This document shows positions 34,640 through 43,824 of a DNA stretch of 64,000 bases, piece after piece. The notes under the pieces are model-generated. The model saw only the letters and a list, made by a program, of their open reading frames with translations, was not told where the DNA came from and ran no database searches. Made by a program: the position numbers and the translations under genes. How positions within the stretch are numbered: the first letter of the stretch is position 1; each line of letters opens with the position of its first letter. Origin of the DNA: Verrucomicrobiota bacterium (lineage in GTDB: Bacteria > Verrucomicrobiota > Verrucomicrobiia > Chthoniobacterales > Chthoniobacteraceae); the NCBI GenBank assembly GCA_009885995.1, contig VFJQ01000023.1, positions 1 to 64,000 on the forward strand, in the 5' to 3' direction.

Positions 34640-35157
34640 GCCTCCGGCTTCACGAACGCGCCGAGGAACGGCCGCGCCGAGGGCGTCGCCGAAAAGAAAT
34701 CGCTGACAAACCCCGTGCGCGTCCGCAGCTCCACGTGGCCCGCCCCGCGCCCACCATACACGAGCACCGCACCGATCGGCGCGCGGTAGGGATCGCGCAC
34801 GGACAGGCGCTTGTAGCCATACTCGCTCGAAAGCTCACCCGCGGCCTGCTTCGCATAAAGCGTGTCCGGCCGGCTCGGCAGCGCATTCGCGGCGACGAGC
34901 GCGTCCTTCACCGAACGCCAGCATTTCTTCGTGGAGTGCTTGCGCGCTCGCGAGCGGGCGATCTCGGCGGCGCGGATCATCCGCTCGTCGTAGCGGATGT
35001 GGCCCGCCTTCGGTCCGAAGTGCGTGGCTTCGTTGTCGTTGAGCTTGCGCGCCGTCGCGCGGTCAAAGCGCGACGCGGCGGAAGATTCGGTCGGGATCGG
35101 GGCAGCGAACGCGCTGGCAGCCAGCGCGCACACAGCCGCATAGGGCATGATGTTCAT
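34636..35157 (-). CDS. Exported CHAP/NlpC-like protein, possible peptidoglycan hydrolase
   Basis: 173 residues from the ATG at 35157 with a signal peptide (MNIMPYAAVCALAASAFAAP). The mature part has a single-Cys block STKKCWRSVKDALVAANAL and a later GAVLVYGGRGAGHVELRT. This Cys-then-His order and the '..GHVE' motif are like CHAP/NlpC amidases, but the family match is weak and no third catalytic residue is certain. An ATG at 35184 is the alternative start. Divergent from recG with a 159-bp gap. Confidence 0.6.
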   Translation of the reverse strand: MNIMPYAAVCALAASAFAAPIPTESSAASRFDRATARKLNDNEATHFGPKAGHIRYDERMIRAAEIARSRARKHSTKKCWRSVKDALVAANALPSRPDTLYAKQAAGELSSEYGYKRLSVRDPYRAPIGAVLVYGGRGAGHVELRTRTGFVSDFFSATPSARPFLGAFVKPEA

Positions 35158-35316
35158 AGGGAGTAGTGCGTTAGCTTGGGTCATCCCGCCCCGAGTTTAG
35201 CGGTGACCCAAGTCTGGCAGCACTGTTCGCAAGATGCGGGCCAGCGCTCTGCCGGATATTGAAATATTTATCGCCCGCTCTTGCCACAAGCCTCCGCGCG
35301 CGCTTTGCACCCCCAC

Positions 35317-37401
35317 ATGCCCGCACTTTGCACGCTCGACACCTCGCTCCGCGAACTGGAGTGGCTCGGCCCCGCGCGCATTCGCGCGCTCGAGCGGCTC
35401 GGACTTTCAACCGTCGGCGATCTCCTCTCGCACTACCCGCGCCGCTACGAAGACCGCTCGCGCTTCGATCGCTTCCCCACGGGCGACTCCGAGCAGCCGG
35501 TCTGCGTCCTCGGCATCGTGAAGAAGACGCAGCTTCGCCGGATCCGCGGCTGGCAGCGGATGTTCGACGCCGTGCTCGAAGAACCAGACGCGCACGCGCT
35601 GAGCACGCCGCTGATCTGCCGATGGTTCAATTCCGCGTGGGTCGAGAAAGCCGTCATCACCGGCCAGCGCCTCGTCGTTTACGGCAAGCCCAAGTGCACC
35701 GGCTCGAACGTGGTGATCGCGCATCCTGAGTTCGAGGTCGTGGAAGACGACACCGATGTCTCCGTGCACGTGAACCGCCTCGCGCCGATCCACCGCGCGA
35801 CCGAAGGCGTCTCTCCGCGCGTGATGCGCCGCGCGATCTGGGACGTGCTTGCGATCCTCGATGAGACCACCGTCGAGCCCATCGTGCCGCGCGAGATCGA
35901 CGCCACGCCGCGCGTGTGGGCGCTGCGGCAAATCCACTTCCCCGACGACGACGCCTCGCTCGACAAAGCGCGCCGGCATCTCGTCATCGAGGAATTCTTC
36001 ATCATGCAACTCGCCGTCGCCGCTCGCCGCGCCGAGACGCTCGCCCAACCCGGCGCCGCTCACTGCGGCCCCGGCGAGTTGATGCGCCGCCTGCACACGT
36101 CGCTCCCCTTCCCGCTCACCGGCGCGCAGCTCCGCGCGATCGGCGAAATCCGCGCCGACCTCGCCGCCGCGCGCCCGATGAACCGCCTGCTCCACGGCGA
36201 CGTCGGCAGCGGCAAAACGCTCGTCGCCCTCAGCGCCATGCTGCTCTGCGTCGAGAGCGGCCACCAAGCCGCGCTCATGGCGCCCACCCAGATCCTCGCC
36301 GAGCAGCACTACCTCAGCCTGCGCCGCCTCTGCGACCCGCTCGGCCTGCGCGTCGCGCTCCGCACTGGTGCGCGGAAGGAAGACGCTGAGCCGTTGCCCC
36401 TCTTCTCCGGCGCAGCCGATGCCAGTGAGCCGGACATCTTCGTCGGCACGCACGCCCTGCTCTACGAAGGCGCGGGCATCACGCGCCTCGGGCTCGCGGT
36501 GATCGATGAGCAGCACAAATTCGGCGTCATCCAGCGCGCGCGCCTCCGCGAGCAGGGCGCCATGCCCGACGTGCTCGTGATGACGGCCACGCCCATCCCG
36601 CGCACGCTCACCATGACCGTCTTTGGCGACCTTGACGTCTCCACGCTCGACGAGATGCCCGCGGGCCGCGGCAAAATCGTCACCGCCGTGCGCGAGGAGA
36701 CGAAGCTGCCCGACGCCGTGAAATTTCTCCGCGAGCACCTCGACGCCGGGCGGCAGGCCTACATCGTCTATCCGCTCATCGACGAGTCGGAGAAGCTGGA
36801 GGCGAAAGCCGCGGCGGCGGAGTTTGCGAAATGGCAGGCTCTGCTCGCGCCGATGAAATGCGAGCTGCTCCACGGCCGCGTCGCGCCGGATGAGAAGGAC
36901 GCGATCATGGAGCGCTTCCGCCGCGGCGAGGCGAACGTGCTCATCGCCACGACCGTGATCGAGGTCGGCATCGACGTGTCGAACGCGACGCTCATGCTCA
37001 TCGAAAACGCCGAGCGCTTCGGCCTCGCGCAACTCCACCAGCTCCGCGGGCGCATCGGCCGCGGCGAGCACAAGAGCTACTGCATCGCCCTCACCGGCGC
37101 GAAGGTCGACGACGACGCGAAGGGCAAGCTCGCCGTGTTCGCGCAGACCAACGACGGCTTCCAGATCGCCGAGGAAGATCTGCGCATCCGCGGTCCCGGC
37201 GATCTCCTCGGCACGGCCCAGAGCGGCCTCCCGCCGCTCAAAATCGGCGACGTCTTCCGCGACGCCGAGCTGATGACGCTCGCCCGCAACGCCGCCTTCC
37301 TCGTCTTCGAGCGCGACCCCCAGCTCACGCAGCCCGCGCACTCCCGCTACCGCAAAGTGCTCGCCGAGAGCCGGCACGCCGTGCTTTCACAAGTGAGCTG
37401 A
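35317..37401 (+). CDS. recG: ATP-dependent DNA helicase RecG
   Basis: It remodels stalled replication forks and Holliday junctions. 694 residues from the ATG at 35317. An N-terminal wedge/OB region begins YPRRYEDRSRF..V.VLGIVKKTQ. The helicase core follows: LLHGDVGSGKTLVAL (Walker A), MAPTQILAEQHY, FVGTHALLYEG, VIDEQHKFGVIQRARL (motif II, DEQH), MTATPIPRTLTMTVFGDLDVSTLDEMP, ATTVIEVGIDVSNATLMLIENAERFGLAQLHQLRGRIGRG, and LRIRGPGDLLGTAQSG (the C-terminal TRG region). HtrA starts 3 bp after the stop. Confidence 0.96.
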   Translation: MPALCTLDTSLRELEWLGPARIRALERLGLSTVGDLLSHYPRRYEDRSRFDRFPTGDSEQPVCVLGIVKKTQLRRIRGWQRMFDAVLEEPDAHALSTPLICRWFNSAWVEKAVITGQRLVVYGKPKCTGSNVVIAHPEFEVVEDDTDVSVHVNRLAPIHRATEGVSPRVMRRAIWDVLAILDETTVEPIVPREIDATPRVWALRQIHFPDDDASLDKARRHLVIEEFFIMQLAVAARRAETLAQPGAAHCGPGELMRRLHTSLPFPLTGAQLRAIGEIRADLAAARPMNRLLHGDVGSGKTLVALSAMLLCVESGHQAALMAPTQILAEQHYLSLRRLCDPLGLRVALRTGARKEDAEPLPLFSGAADASEPDIFVGTHALLYEGAGITRLGLAVIDEQHKFGVIQRARLREQGAMPDVLVMTATPIPRTLTMTVFGDLDVSTLDEMPAGRGKIVTAVREETKLPDAVKFLREHLDAGRQAYIVYPLIDESEKLEAKAAAAEFAKWQALLAPMKCELLHGRVAPDEKDAIMERFRRGEANVLIATTVIEVGIDVSNATLMLIENAERFGLAQLHQLRGRIGRGEHKSYCIALTGAKVDDDAKGKLAVFAQTNDGFQIAEEDLRIRGPGDLLGTAQSGLPPLKIGDVFRDAELMTLARNAAFLVFERDPQLTQPAHSRYRKVLAESRHAVLSQVS

Positions 37402-37404
37402 TTC

Positions 37405-38577
37405 ATGCGCCGCGCCGCCGTCATCCTCCTCATCGTGCTCCTGCTTGGTTTCGGCGCATTCCGCGTCGGGCAGATGCTCGTCGGCCCCGGAGATGAGCCG
37501 GCGCCGAAGCCCACCGCCTACACACCCGCCGACGGTCCGAAGCTCGAACCCAACGACCTGCCGAAGCTCACCGCCATCGACGAGGAATACACGCGCCTCG
37601 TCGAGAAGGTGATGCCGTCCGTCGTCAGCATCACCTCGAAGCGCATCACGCAGCTCGGTCCCGCGCGCATCAACCCGCTCGACATGCTCCTCGGCACGAA
37701 GCGAAGCCCGCAGGAGCCCGAGGTCGAGACTTCGCTCGGCTCGGGCGTCATCGTCTCGCGGGAAGGCCACGTCCTCACGAACGACCACGTCATCGAAGGC
37801 ATGACCGAGATCGAAGTGCAGCTCGCGGACGAGCGCACCTTCCCCGCGCGGCTGCTCGGCACCGATCCGAGCGTCGATATCGCCGTGCTGAAGATCGACG
37901 CGGCGAAGCTCGAACCGCTGCCCATCGGCAACAGCGACAACGTCAAAGTCGGCCAGCTTGTCTTCGCGATCGGCAATCCTTTTGGCCTGAGCGAGACGGT
38001 GACCGCCGGCATCATCAGCGCCCGGAGCCGCCGCGCCATGCGCGACTCGACCGTCGAGTATCTGCAAACCGACGCCGCCGTGAACCAGGGCAACTCCGGC
38101 GGCCCGCTCATCAACCTGCGCGGCGAAATCATCGGCATCAACACCGCCATCTTCGCCCGCGGCGAGGACTCCGGCTGGCTGGGCATCAGCTTCGCCGTGC
38201 CCTCAAACATCGCCCGGCGTGCGCTCGAGAGCGTGATCAAGCGTGGACGCATCACGCGCAGCTACCTCGGCGTCACGATGACGAATCTCTCGCCCGAGCT
38301 CGCGGCGAAATATCGCGCGGGTTCCACCGCCGGCGCGTTCGTGACCGATGTCGTCGCCGGCTCCCCCGCCTCGCGCGCGGGCCTGCGATCGGACGACATC
38401 ATCCGCAGCTTCAACGGCCGCGTGGTGAAAGACATCGCCGCCCTGCGCAGCCGGTTGAACGAAGTCGATGCCGGCGACCGCGTCGAACTCGGCATCTTGC
38501 GAGCCGGCGCCGAGCAGCGCGTGACCGCGGTGCTCGGCGAAGCGCAGCCCGAGACCGCGATCGTCCCAAACCGCTAG
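37405..38577 (+). CDS. HtrA/DegP-family serine protease with one PDZ domain
   Basis: 390-residue envelope quality-control protease. An N-terminal signal anchor (VILLIVLLLGFGAFRVGQML) is followed by the protease domain with all three catalytic residues: His in VLTNDHVIEG, Asp in PSVDIAVLKID and Ser in NQGNSGGPLINL. One C-terminal PDZ domain (YLGVTMTNLS..AGLRSDDIIRSFNGRVV) gives a DegS-like layout. Intact, in contrast with the triad-less relative at 10660-11697. Transcribed just after recG and ends 4 bp from the convergent DUF1592-type gene. Confidence 0.94.
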   Translation: MRRAAVILLIVLLLGFGAFRVGQMLVGPGDEPAPKPTAYTPADGPKLEPNDLPKLTAIDEEYTRLVEKVMPSVVSITSKRITQLGPARINPLDMLLGTKRSPQEPEVETSLGSGVIVSREGHVLTNDHVIEGMTEIEVQLADERTFPARLLGTDPSVDIAVLKIDAAKLEPLPIGNSDNVKVGQLVFAIGNPFGLSETVTAGIISARSRRAMRDSTVEYLQTDAAVNQGNSGGPLINLRGEIIGINTAIFARGEDSGWLGISFAVPSNIARRALESVIKRGRITRSYLGVTMTNLSPELAAKYRAGSTAGAFVTDVVAGSPASRAGLRSDDIIRSFNGRVVKDIAALRSRLNEVDAGDRVELGILRAGAEQRVTAVLGEAQPETAIVPNR

Positions 38578-38581
38578 CGCC

Positions 38582-41350
38582 TCACTCCGCGGCGCTCGCG
38601 TTCCGCACGTTGCGAAACGGATACGACTTCACGACCTCGACCACGATGCGGCTGAAGCGGTTCCCGTCCGCCGTCGCCGCGTGCTGGATCTCAGCGACCG
38701 TCGGCAGGTCGAACACCTCGAGCTTCCGTCCGAGCGCATAGCTGAGCAGGTGCTCGATGAATCCGCGCGTGAACTCCCCGGGCTTCGAGAGCAACGCCGC
38801 CTTGAACCCCGCGGGACCGTCGAAGGAGCGCCCGTTCCACTCGCCGCGCGCGTCCACCCGCTGCCCGGCGTCGAGTTCGCGCCATGCGCCGATCGCGTCG
38901 AATCGCTCCAGCGCAAATCCTGGCGGATCGAGGCGGATATGACACGAGTAGCACGCGGGTTCGCTGCGGTGCTGCTCGAAGCGCGCGCGCACGGTCTGCG
39001 GCCCGGTCCTCCCCTTCGCGTCCTCCTTCAAAACGAACGCAACCTTCGGCTCCTGCGGCGGGCGGTTGAAAATGGTCTCCAGCAGCCAGGCGCCGCGTTT
39101 GACCGGGCTCGTGCGCATCGGCAGCGACGTGACGGTGAGCGGTCCGGCCATCGTGAGGTAACCACCGCGGCGTTTGTCGGTGAGCGACACACGCGCCCAC
39201 TTCGCGTTGAGCTTCGCGTCGATGAGCACGTTGCTGTCGCCCGCCTTGTCGCCGAGCGCGGGCACGTCGATGCCATAATGCCTGGCGAGGCGCGGGTTCA
39301 GCCACGTGTAGTCGGCGTCGAGGAAGTCGAGCACGCTGCGGTTCTCGACGAGCACGGTTTCAAACAGCAGCAGAGCCTCGATGAGCATCGCTCCGTGGAG
39401 CGTCACCTTCCCCTGCGGGCCGCTATAGAAGGCCTTGAAAAGTTTCGGATCGGGCCTCGCCGTAGTGAGCTGGTCGAGCCGCAGCCACTGCGTGGCGAAA
39501 GACTCGCTCAGCTCGCGGATGCGCGGGTCGAGGAGCATCCGGCGCGTCTGCGCTTCGATGCCTGCGTCGGTGTGGAGTCCGCCGCGGGCGGCGGCGGCGA
39601 GCAGCTCATCGTCGGGCGGAGCAGCCCAAAGAAAATAGGCGAGGCGCGTCGCCAACTCGTATTCGTCGAGCGGGCGCACCTTGCCGCGGCCCGCGCCGGA
39701 CTCCGCGATGTAGAGGAAATCCGGCGACGTGAGCGCGGCAGCGAGCGCGGCTTTCATCGCGCCAGCGAAGGCCTCGCCGCCTTTGCGCGCGTCGTCGAAC
39801 AAGCCGAGATAGCGGCCGACCATGCGTTCGTCCGCCGGACGCCGAAACGCGCGCGGCAGGAAATGTTCGAGCCGCCTCCGGGCGACGTCGCGCCGGTCGC
39901 GGTCGCTCATGGTTTTCGCCGGCACAGCCGCGGGCGTCGCGATCGTCGCGCCATCGGTGAGAAAGGCGAGGTCGTCGAACAGCACGTAGTTGCCCGAGAA
40001 CTTCGACCCGTCCGCGTGCAACTCCACAATGTGTTCGCCCTTCGGCGCACGGAACGCGAAGAACGTGTTCCCGCGTCCGCCGCCTTCGATGAGATCGTGC
40101 GCGAGCTTTACCGCGCCGCCGCCGCTGAACTTCGCCGTCACCTCGACGGCCCCCGATTCCTTGTCGCGGCTGAGTGCGCACACCGCCAGCTCCGTCACGC
40201 CCTCGCCCGGCGCGCCACCCTCGATCGCCAGCCCGAGCGTGAGCACCTTCTGCAGCTTCGCGTGATTCGTGAAAAGCGACTCGCCCGACGTTTCGCCCGC
40301 CGTCGCGAAGCCCGCGACCCACAGATCCTCACGCGGCGTCACCGCGAGCGCCTTCGCGTTTCCGGGCCCGAACCGCACGCGAATCGGCGTCCCTGCTTTT
40401 GCCACGAGACTGCGCGCGGTTGCGTCCCACACGCCGCCCGTGCCATCGGCTGCCGCGGTCTGCATCGCGAAGCGGAATTGGTAATCGAGTGTTACTACAT
40501 CGCCGAGCATTGCTTGGAACGGCAGGTTCAGATTAGGCGCGAACTCCCTCGCCGCCTGCCACACCGGCGACTGCGCCGTGGCTTCGCCCACCGCGGTGGC
40601 GGCGTTCACTTTCACCGGTTGCGCCGGGTCGGTGACGAGCGCGCGGAAGGGCGCGCTGAGCTGCGCGAGCTTCGCGCTGTTCACGATGTCGCGCGCGGCG
40701 GCGAGATACTGCTCCAGCAGCATCGGCGAGAGATTCATCGCATCGCCGCGGTTGCGGAAGCCGTGCTCCGCGCGGTTCTCGCCCGGCAGGCCGAGCTCCG
40801 GGAGAAGCACCGGATACTTCAGCCCATACTCGCGCACCGGCACCTCCACCCGGTCGCCGAGCGTTCCGTTCGCGGGTTGAAAATACGCCTTGCCCGAGAT
40901 CGGCAGCCGCTCGGGAAACATGAATACATCCATCTCCAGCCCGAACAGGTCGCGGACCGTGTTGTTGTATTCCAGGCGCGTGAGGCGCCGCAGCACCGGC
41001 TTGCCCGGATCGCGCGCACCGAGCTTTGGGTCGGGTTGCGCGGCGATGTCCGCCACCCACGCGAGCACGCGCTCGCGTTCGGGATTCGTCGGTTGCGATT
41101 CGCGCTTCGGCGGCGGCATTTGGTGCGACTCGATCTTCTCGAAGACCGCCGCCCACACGCTGCGATCGCGCATCACGTCAGCTTCGGTGCGAAAGTGCTC
41201 GAGGTTCACGCCGCCCTTCGGCTTCGCCTCATCGCCGTGGCAGTCGAAGCAATGCGTCTCCAGCACCGGCACGATCTCCCGCGCGAAATCGGGCGCCGCA
41301 AATGCCGCCGCACCGAGCGCGGCCAATGAAGCGGCGAGCAGGGTCTTCAC
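38582..41350 (-). CDS. Planctomycete-type c-type cytochrome/DUF1587-1592-1588-1585 protein
   Basis: 922 residues from the GTG at 41350, which overlaps the pdxA stop as GTGA; the open frame further upstream is pdxA shadow. A signal peptide (LLAASLAALGAAAFAAP) leads into a haem-binding CFDCHG near residue 35 (PSCyt1-type). Then come the DUF1587 region (LTRLEYNNTVRDLFGLEMD), DUF1592 (RPLDEYELATRLAYFLWAAPPDDEL), DUF1588 (PQEPKVAFVLKEDA, HRSEPACYSCHIRLDPPGFALE with a second CxxCH) and DUF1585 (FTRGFIEHLLSYALGRKLEVFD). Such proteins are almost confined to Planctomycetota/Verrucomicrobiota and occur with DUF1552 proteins. A redox role in the periplasm is inferred; the reaction is unknown. Confidence 0.88.
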   Translation of the reverse strand: MKTLLAASLAALGAAAFAAPDFAREIVPVLETHCFDCHGDEAKPKGGVNLEHFRTEADVMRDRSVWAAVFEKIESHQMPPPKRESQPTNPERERVLAWVADIAAQPDPKLGARDPGKPVLRRLTRLEYNNTVRDLFGLEMDVFMFPERLPISGKAYFQPANGTLGDRVEVPVREYGLKYPVLLPELGLPGENRAEHGFRNRGDAMNLSPMLLEQYLAAARDIVNSAKLAQLSAPFRALVTDPAQPVKVNAATAVGEATAQSPVWQAAREFAPNLNLPFQAMLGDVVTLDYQFRFAMQTAAADGTGGVWDATARSLVAKAGTPIRVRFGPGNAKALAVTPREDLWVAGFATAGETSGESLFTNHAKLQKVLTLGLAIEGGAPGEGVTELAVCALSRDKESGAVEVTAKFSGGGAVKLAHDLIEGGGRGNTFFAFRAPKGEHIVELHADGSKFSGNYVLFDDLAFLTDGATIATPAAVPAKTMSDRDRRDVARRRLEHFLPRAFRRPADERMVGRYLGLFDDARKGGEAFAGAMKAALAAALTSPDFLYIAESGAGRGKVRPLDEYELATRLAYFLWAAPPDDELLAAAARGGLHTDAGIEAQTRRMLLDPRIRELSESFATQWLRLDQLTTARPDPKLFKAFYSGPQGKVTLHGAMLIEALLLFETVLVENRSVLDFLDADYTWLNPRLARHYGIDVPALGDKAGDSNVLIDAKLNAKWARVSLTDKRRGGYLTMAGPLTVTSLPMRTSPVKRGAWLLETIFNRPPQEPKVAFVLKEDAKGRTGPQTVRARFEQHRSEPACYSCHIRLDPPGFALERFDAIGAWRELDAGQRVDARGEWNGRSFDGPAGFKAALLSKPGEFTRGFIEHLLSYALGRKLEVFDLPTVAEIQHAATADGNRFSRIVVEVVKSYPFRNVRNASAAE

Positions 41351-42282
41351 GTCGCGAGGCGCGCCGCCAGCCGCAGTGCTGCGAAAAGGCTGCCCGGATT
41401 CGCCTTCCCCTGCCACGCGATGTCGAGCGCGGTGCCGTGATCCACGCTGGTGCGGATGATCGGCAGTCCGAGCGTCGTGTTCACCGCCGAGTCGAAGGCG
41501 AGCGCCTTGAGCGGGATGTGGCCTTGATCGTGATACATGCAGACGAAGGCGTCCGTGCTCGCGCGTTTCCAAGGCAGGAACGCCGTGTCCGGCGGCAGCG
41601 GTCCTTCGATCTGCCAGCCGCGCGCACGTGCCGCCTTGATCGCGGGGATGATGATGCGCTCCTCCTCGCGGTCGCCGAAAAGCCCGTGCTCGCCCGCGTG
41701 CGGATTCAGCCCGCACACCACGAGCCGCGGCTCGCGCCCGTGCAGCCGCAGCATCGCCGCGTGCGTCAGCTCGATCACTTCCAGGATGCGCTCGACGGTG
41801 AGCAGTCGCGGCACTTCCGCGTAGCCGACGTGGACGGTCGCGAACGTGCAGGTGATCTCCGGCGAGAACTGCATCATGCACGAGCGCGGCGCATTCGTGC
41901 GTGCGGCGAACATCTCCGTGTGCCCGGGAAACTTCACGCCTGCCGTGTGGATCGCCTCCTTGTTGATCGGCCCCGTGCAGACCGCTGCGACTTCACCCGC
42001 GAGCGCGGCGTCGATTGCCGCCTCGATGTAGCCGAAGCTCGCGCGCCCCGTCACGGCGCTCGCGCGGCCCGGTGTGAAATCCTCTGCGCCGATGAGCCGC
42101 AAGTCGCGCACGCCACCACGCGGCGCGGGCAGTCCGGTCTGCGCCGCGCAGCGATGGAGCACGCCGGCATCGCCGAAGACACACACGTTTTCAAAACCCG
42201 GCTCGGCGAGCGCGCGCAGGCACAGCTCCGGTCCGACCCCGGCGGGGTCTCCCATGGTGAGTGCGATGAGCGGCGGCTTCAT
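41347..42282 (-). CDS. pdxA: 4-hydroxythreonine-4-phosphate dehydrogenase PdxA
   Basis: It oxidises 4-phosphohydroxy-L-threonine in the DXP-dependent pyridoxal-phosphate pathway. 311 residues with LTMGDPAGVGPEL, CTGPINKEAIHTAGVKFPGHTE (metal His), CGLNPHAGEHGLFG, MYHDQGHIPLKAL (metal His) and RTSVDHGTALDIAW. It sits between a DUF1552 gene and a DUF1592-type gene that are normally direct partners, and overlaps the latter by GTGA. A PdxA-like dehydrogenase with another substrate is possible, but all metal and substrate motifs are those of true PdxA. Confidence 0.92.
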   Translation of the reverse strand: MKPPLIALTMGDPAGVGPELCLRALAEPGFENVCVFGDAGVLHRCAAQTGLPAPRGGVRDLRLIGAEDFTPGRASAVTGRASFGYIEAAIDAALAGEVAAVCTGPINKEAIHTAGVKFPGHTEMFAARTNAPRSCMMQFSPEITCTFATVHVGYAEVPRLLTVERILEVIELTHAAMLRLHGREPRLVVCGLNPHAGEHGLFGDREEERIIIPAIKAARARGWQIEGPLPPDTAFLPWKRASTDAFVCMYHDQGHIPLKALAFDSAVNTTLGLPIIRTSVDHGTALDIAWQGKANPGSLFAALRLAARLAT

Positions 42283-42403
42283 GACTGCAGATGCGTGAAA
42301 ACTCGCGGCCTGTCAGGCGAGATCCTTCTCCATCCGCACGACGGGCAGCGTGAGGCCACTGGTCAGTGGCGCTTCGTCTCCTCGGTTAAGACGGCAGGCA
42401 GCT

Positions 42404-43669
42404 TCATGCGGAGAGTTCGTCCAATGCGCCTGTGCTATCCGCAAAACGCTCGCACGTTACCCCGCCCATCCGGGCGAGCGTGAGCCACAGGTCGGCGAGC
42501 GGGCGCCGGCCGGCGTAGTGGAAATGCCCTCGCTTCATCGCGCCTCCGGCGAGGAGCACTTCGAGGTCGGCGTAGTTGTGCGCGTCGCCGTCGCTGATGC
42601 CGCTGCCCATCGCGAGCACGGTCGAATCGAGCAGCGTGCCTGTGCCATCGCGGATTCCGCTCAGCCGCTCGATTACGTGCGCGTAGAACTCGACGTGGAA
42701 GCGATCGATCTGCGTGAGCTTCGCCTTCGCCTCGCCGCCCTTGGTGTGGGTGATGACGTGGTGATTCTGCGGCTTGTCGAAAACGCCGTGAAACATCCGC
42801 GGCGAATCCCAGCGCTCGGGATCGACGACCAGCGTCGCGACGCGCGTGCGGTCCTGTTGGAAGGCGAGCACGAACAGCTCGGCCATGAGCCGGAGATACT
42901 CCCCGCGCTTCTCCGGGATGCCTGCCGGCTCGGCGATCGGTGGCGCGGAAAACCTCGCCTGCGCTCGCTCGGCGATCTCGATGCGCCGCTCGGTCGCGCG
43001 CACGCTTTCGAGATATTCGCCGAGCTTCGCCTGGTCGTCGCGCCCGAGCCGGGCGTGGAGCGCCCTCGCATCGGCGAGCACCACGTCGAGCACGCTCTTG
43101 TGCGGCCCGCTTGCGCTCTTCCCAAAAAGCCGCTGGAAGACGGCGCGCGGGTTCTTCTCGGTATTCGCCGCGTAGCCCGGGCCAACCCAGGACACGCACT
43201 CGTAATACTTCGTCTCCTTGTTGTCGGCGAAGTCGTTGCAGCTCAGCTCGAGCGACGGGAGCATCGTCTCGCGCCCGATCTCTCGCGCGAGGATCTGGTC
43301 GAGCGTCGTGTTCGTCGGGAAGCCGCCGTCGAGCGTCTCGCCCGGCGGCGAACTCGTGAGCCAGCACGAGCCGCACTGCGCGTGAACGCCGGTGCCCGGC
43401 GCGAACGCGCGATCGAGTCCAGTGACCAGCGTGACGTGCTCGCGCAGCTTCGCGAGCGGCTCGAGAGCGGGCGTGAGCTCCCAGTTTGCGCCCGTCGTCT
43501 TCGGCAGAAAGGCCGGCTGGTAATAACCGTTCGGCGTGTAGATGAAGGCAAAGCGCTGGCGTGGTTTCGGCGTGGCTTTCGCGAGGCCGCGCGGCGTCAT
43601 CGCATCAAGCCACGGCAGAGCGAGCGTGACACCCAGGCCGCGGAGGAAAGTGCGCCGTGGAAGGGTCAT
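42404..43669 (-). CDS. Tat-exported DUF1552 protein
   Basis: 421 residues from the ATG at 43669. The twin-arginine signal is LPRRTFLRGLGVTLALPWLDA. The rest is the DUF1552 domain: FAFIYTPNGYYQPAFLP, LVTGLDRAFAPGTGVHAQCGSCWLT, SLELSCNDFADNKETKYYECVSW, ESVRATERRI, LMAELFVLAFQQDRTRVATLV and MGSGISDGDAHNYADLEVLLAGG. These proteins are planctomycete/verrucomicrobial specialities paired with DUF1592-type cytochrome-like proteins. Their activity is unknown. Tat export suggests folding or cofactor loading before secretion. Its ATG overlaps the stop of a 44-codon frame (ATGA). Confidence 0.9.
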   Translation of the reverse strand: MTLPRRTFLRGLGVTLALPWLDAMTPRGLAKATPKPRQRFAFIYTPNGYYQPAFLPKTTGANWELTPALEPLAKLREHVTLVTGLDRAFAPGTGVHAQCGSCWLTSSPPGETLDGGFPTNTTLDQILAREIGRETMLPSLELSCNDFADNKETKYYECVSWVGPGYAANTEKNPRAVFQRLFGKSASGPHKSVLDVVLADARALHARLGRDDQAKLGEYLESVRATERRIEIAERAQARFSAPPIAEPAGIPEKRGEYLRLMAELFVLAFQQDRTRVATLVVDPERWDSPRMFHGVFDKPQNHHVITHTKGGEAKAKLTQIDRFHVEFYAHVIERLSGIRDGTGTLLDSTVLAMGSGISDGDAHNYADLEVLLAGGAMKRGHFHYAGRRPLADLWLTLARMGGVTCERFADSTGALDELSA

Positions 43670-43800
43670 GGCGACTCGGTGGTGATCCCGGAAACTTCGA
43701 GAGGACGCATGAACTGATTGTTGCACGGGAAGACGCACGCGCTCATGGAATCCTGACAGTGGAATTTCGCAAACGTGGTGTGCCGGCATTCGCCGCGCAT
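43666..43800 (-). CDS. Candidate Cys-rich microprotein (44 aa) upstream of the DUF1552 gene
   Basis: A 44-codon frame starts at the ATG 43800, 25 bp after the MnmC-like stop, and its TGA overlaps the DUF1552 start (ATGA). The product begins MRGECRHTTFAKFHCQD and continues SMSACVFPCNN, giving four Cys (5, 15, 22, 26), with no membrane span or signal peptide. The tight coupling and Cys spacing are suggestive, but no Shine-Dalgarno is visible and I do not recognise the family. It could equally be a leader whose translation opens the DUF1552 start, or chance. Confidence 0.3.
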   Translation of the reverse strand: MRGECRHTTFAKFHCQDSMSACVFPCNNQFMRPLEVSGITTESP

Positions 43801-43824
43801 AAACCGGAGCCCGTGCAATCCTGA

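Noticed and set aside
35407..37377. 656-codon frame antisense to recG
   Set aside because: recG carries all helicase motifs on the other strand; the antisense product is low-complexity Ala/Glu/Arg/His.
38681..41329. 882-codon frame antisense to the DUF1592-type gene
   Set aside because: Arg/His-rich codon-shadow product without any recognisable domain.
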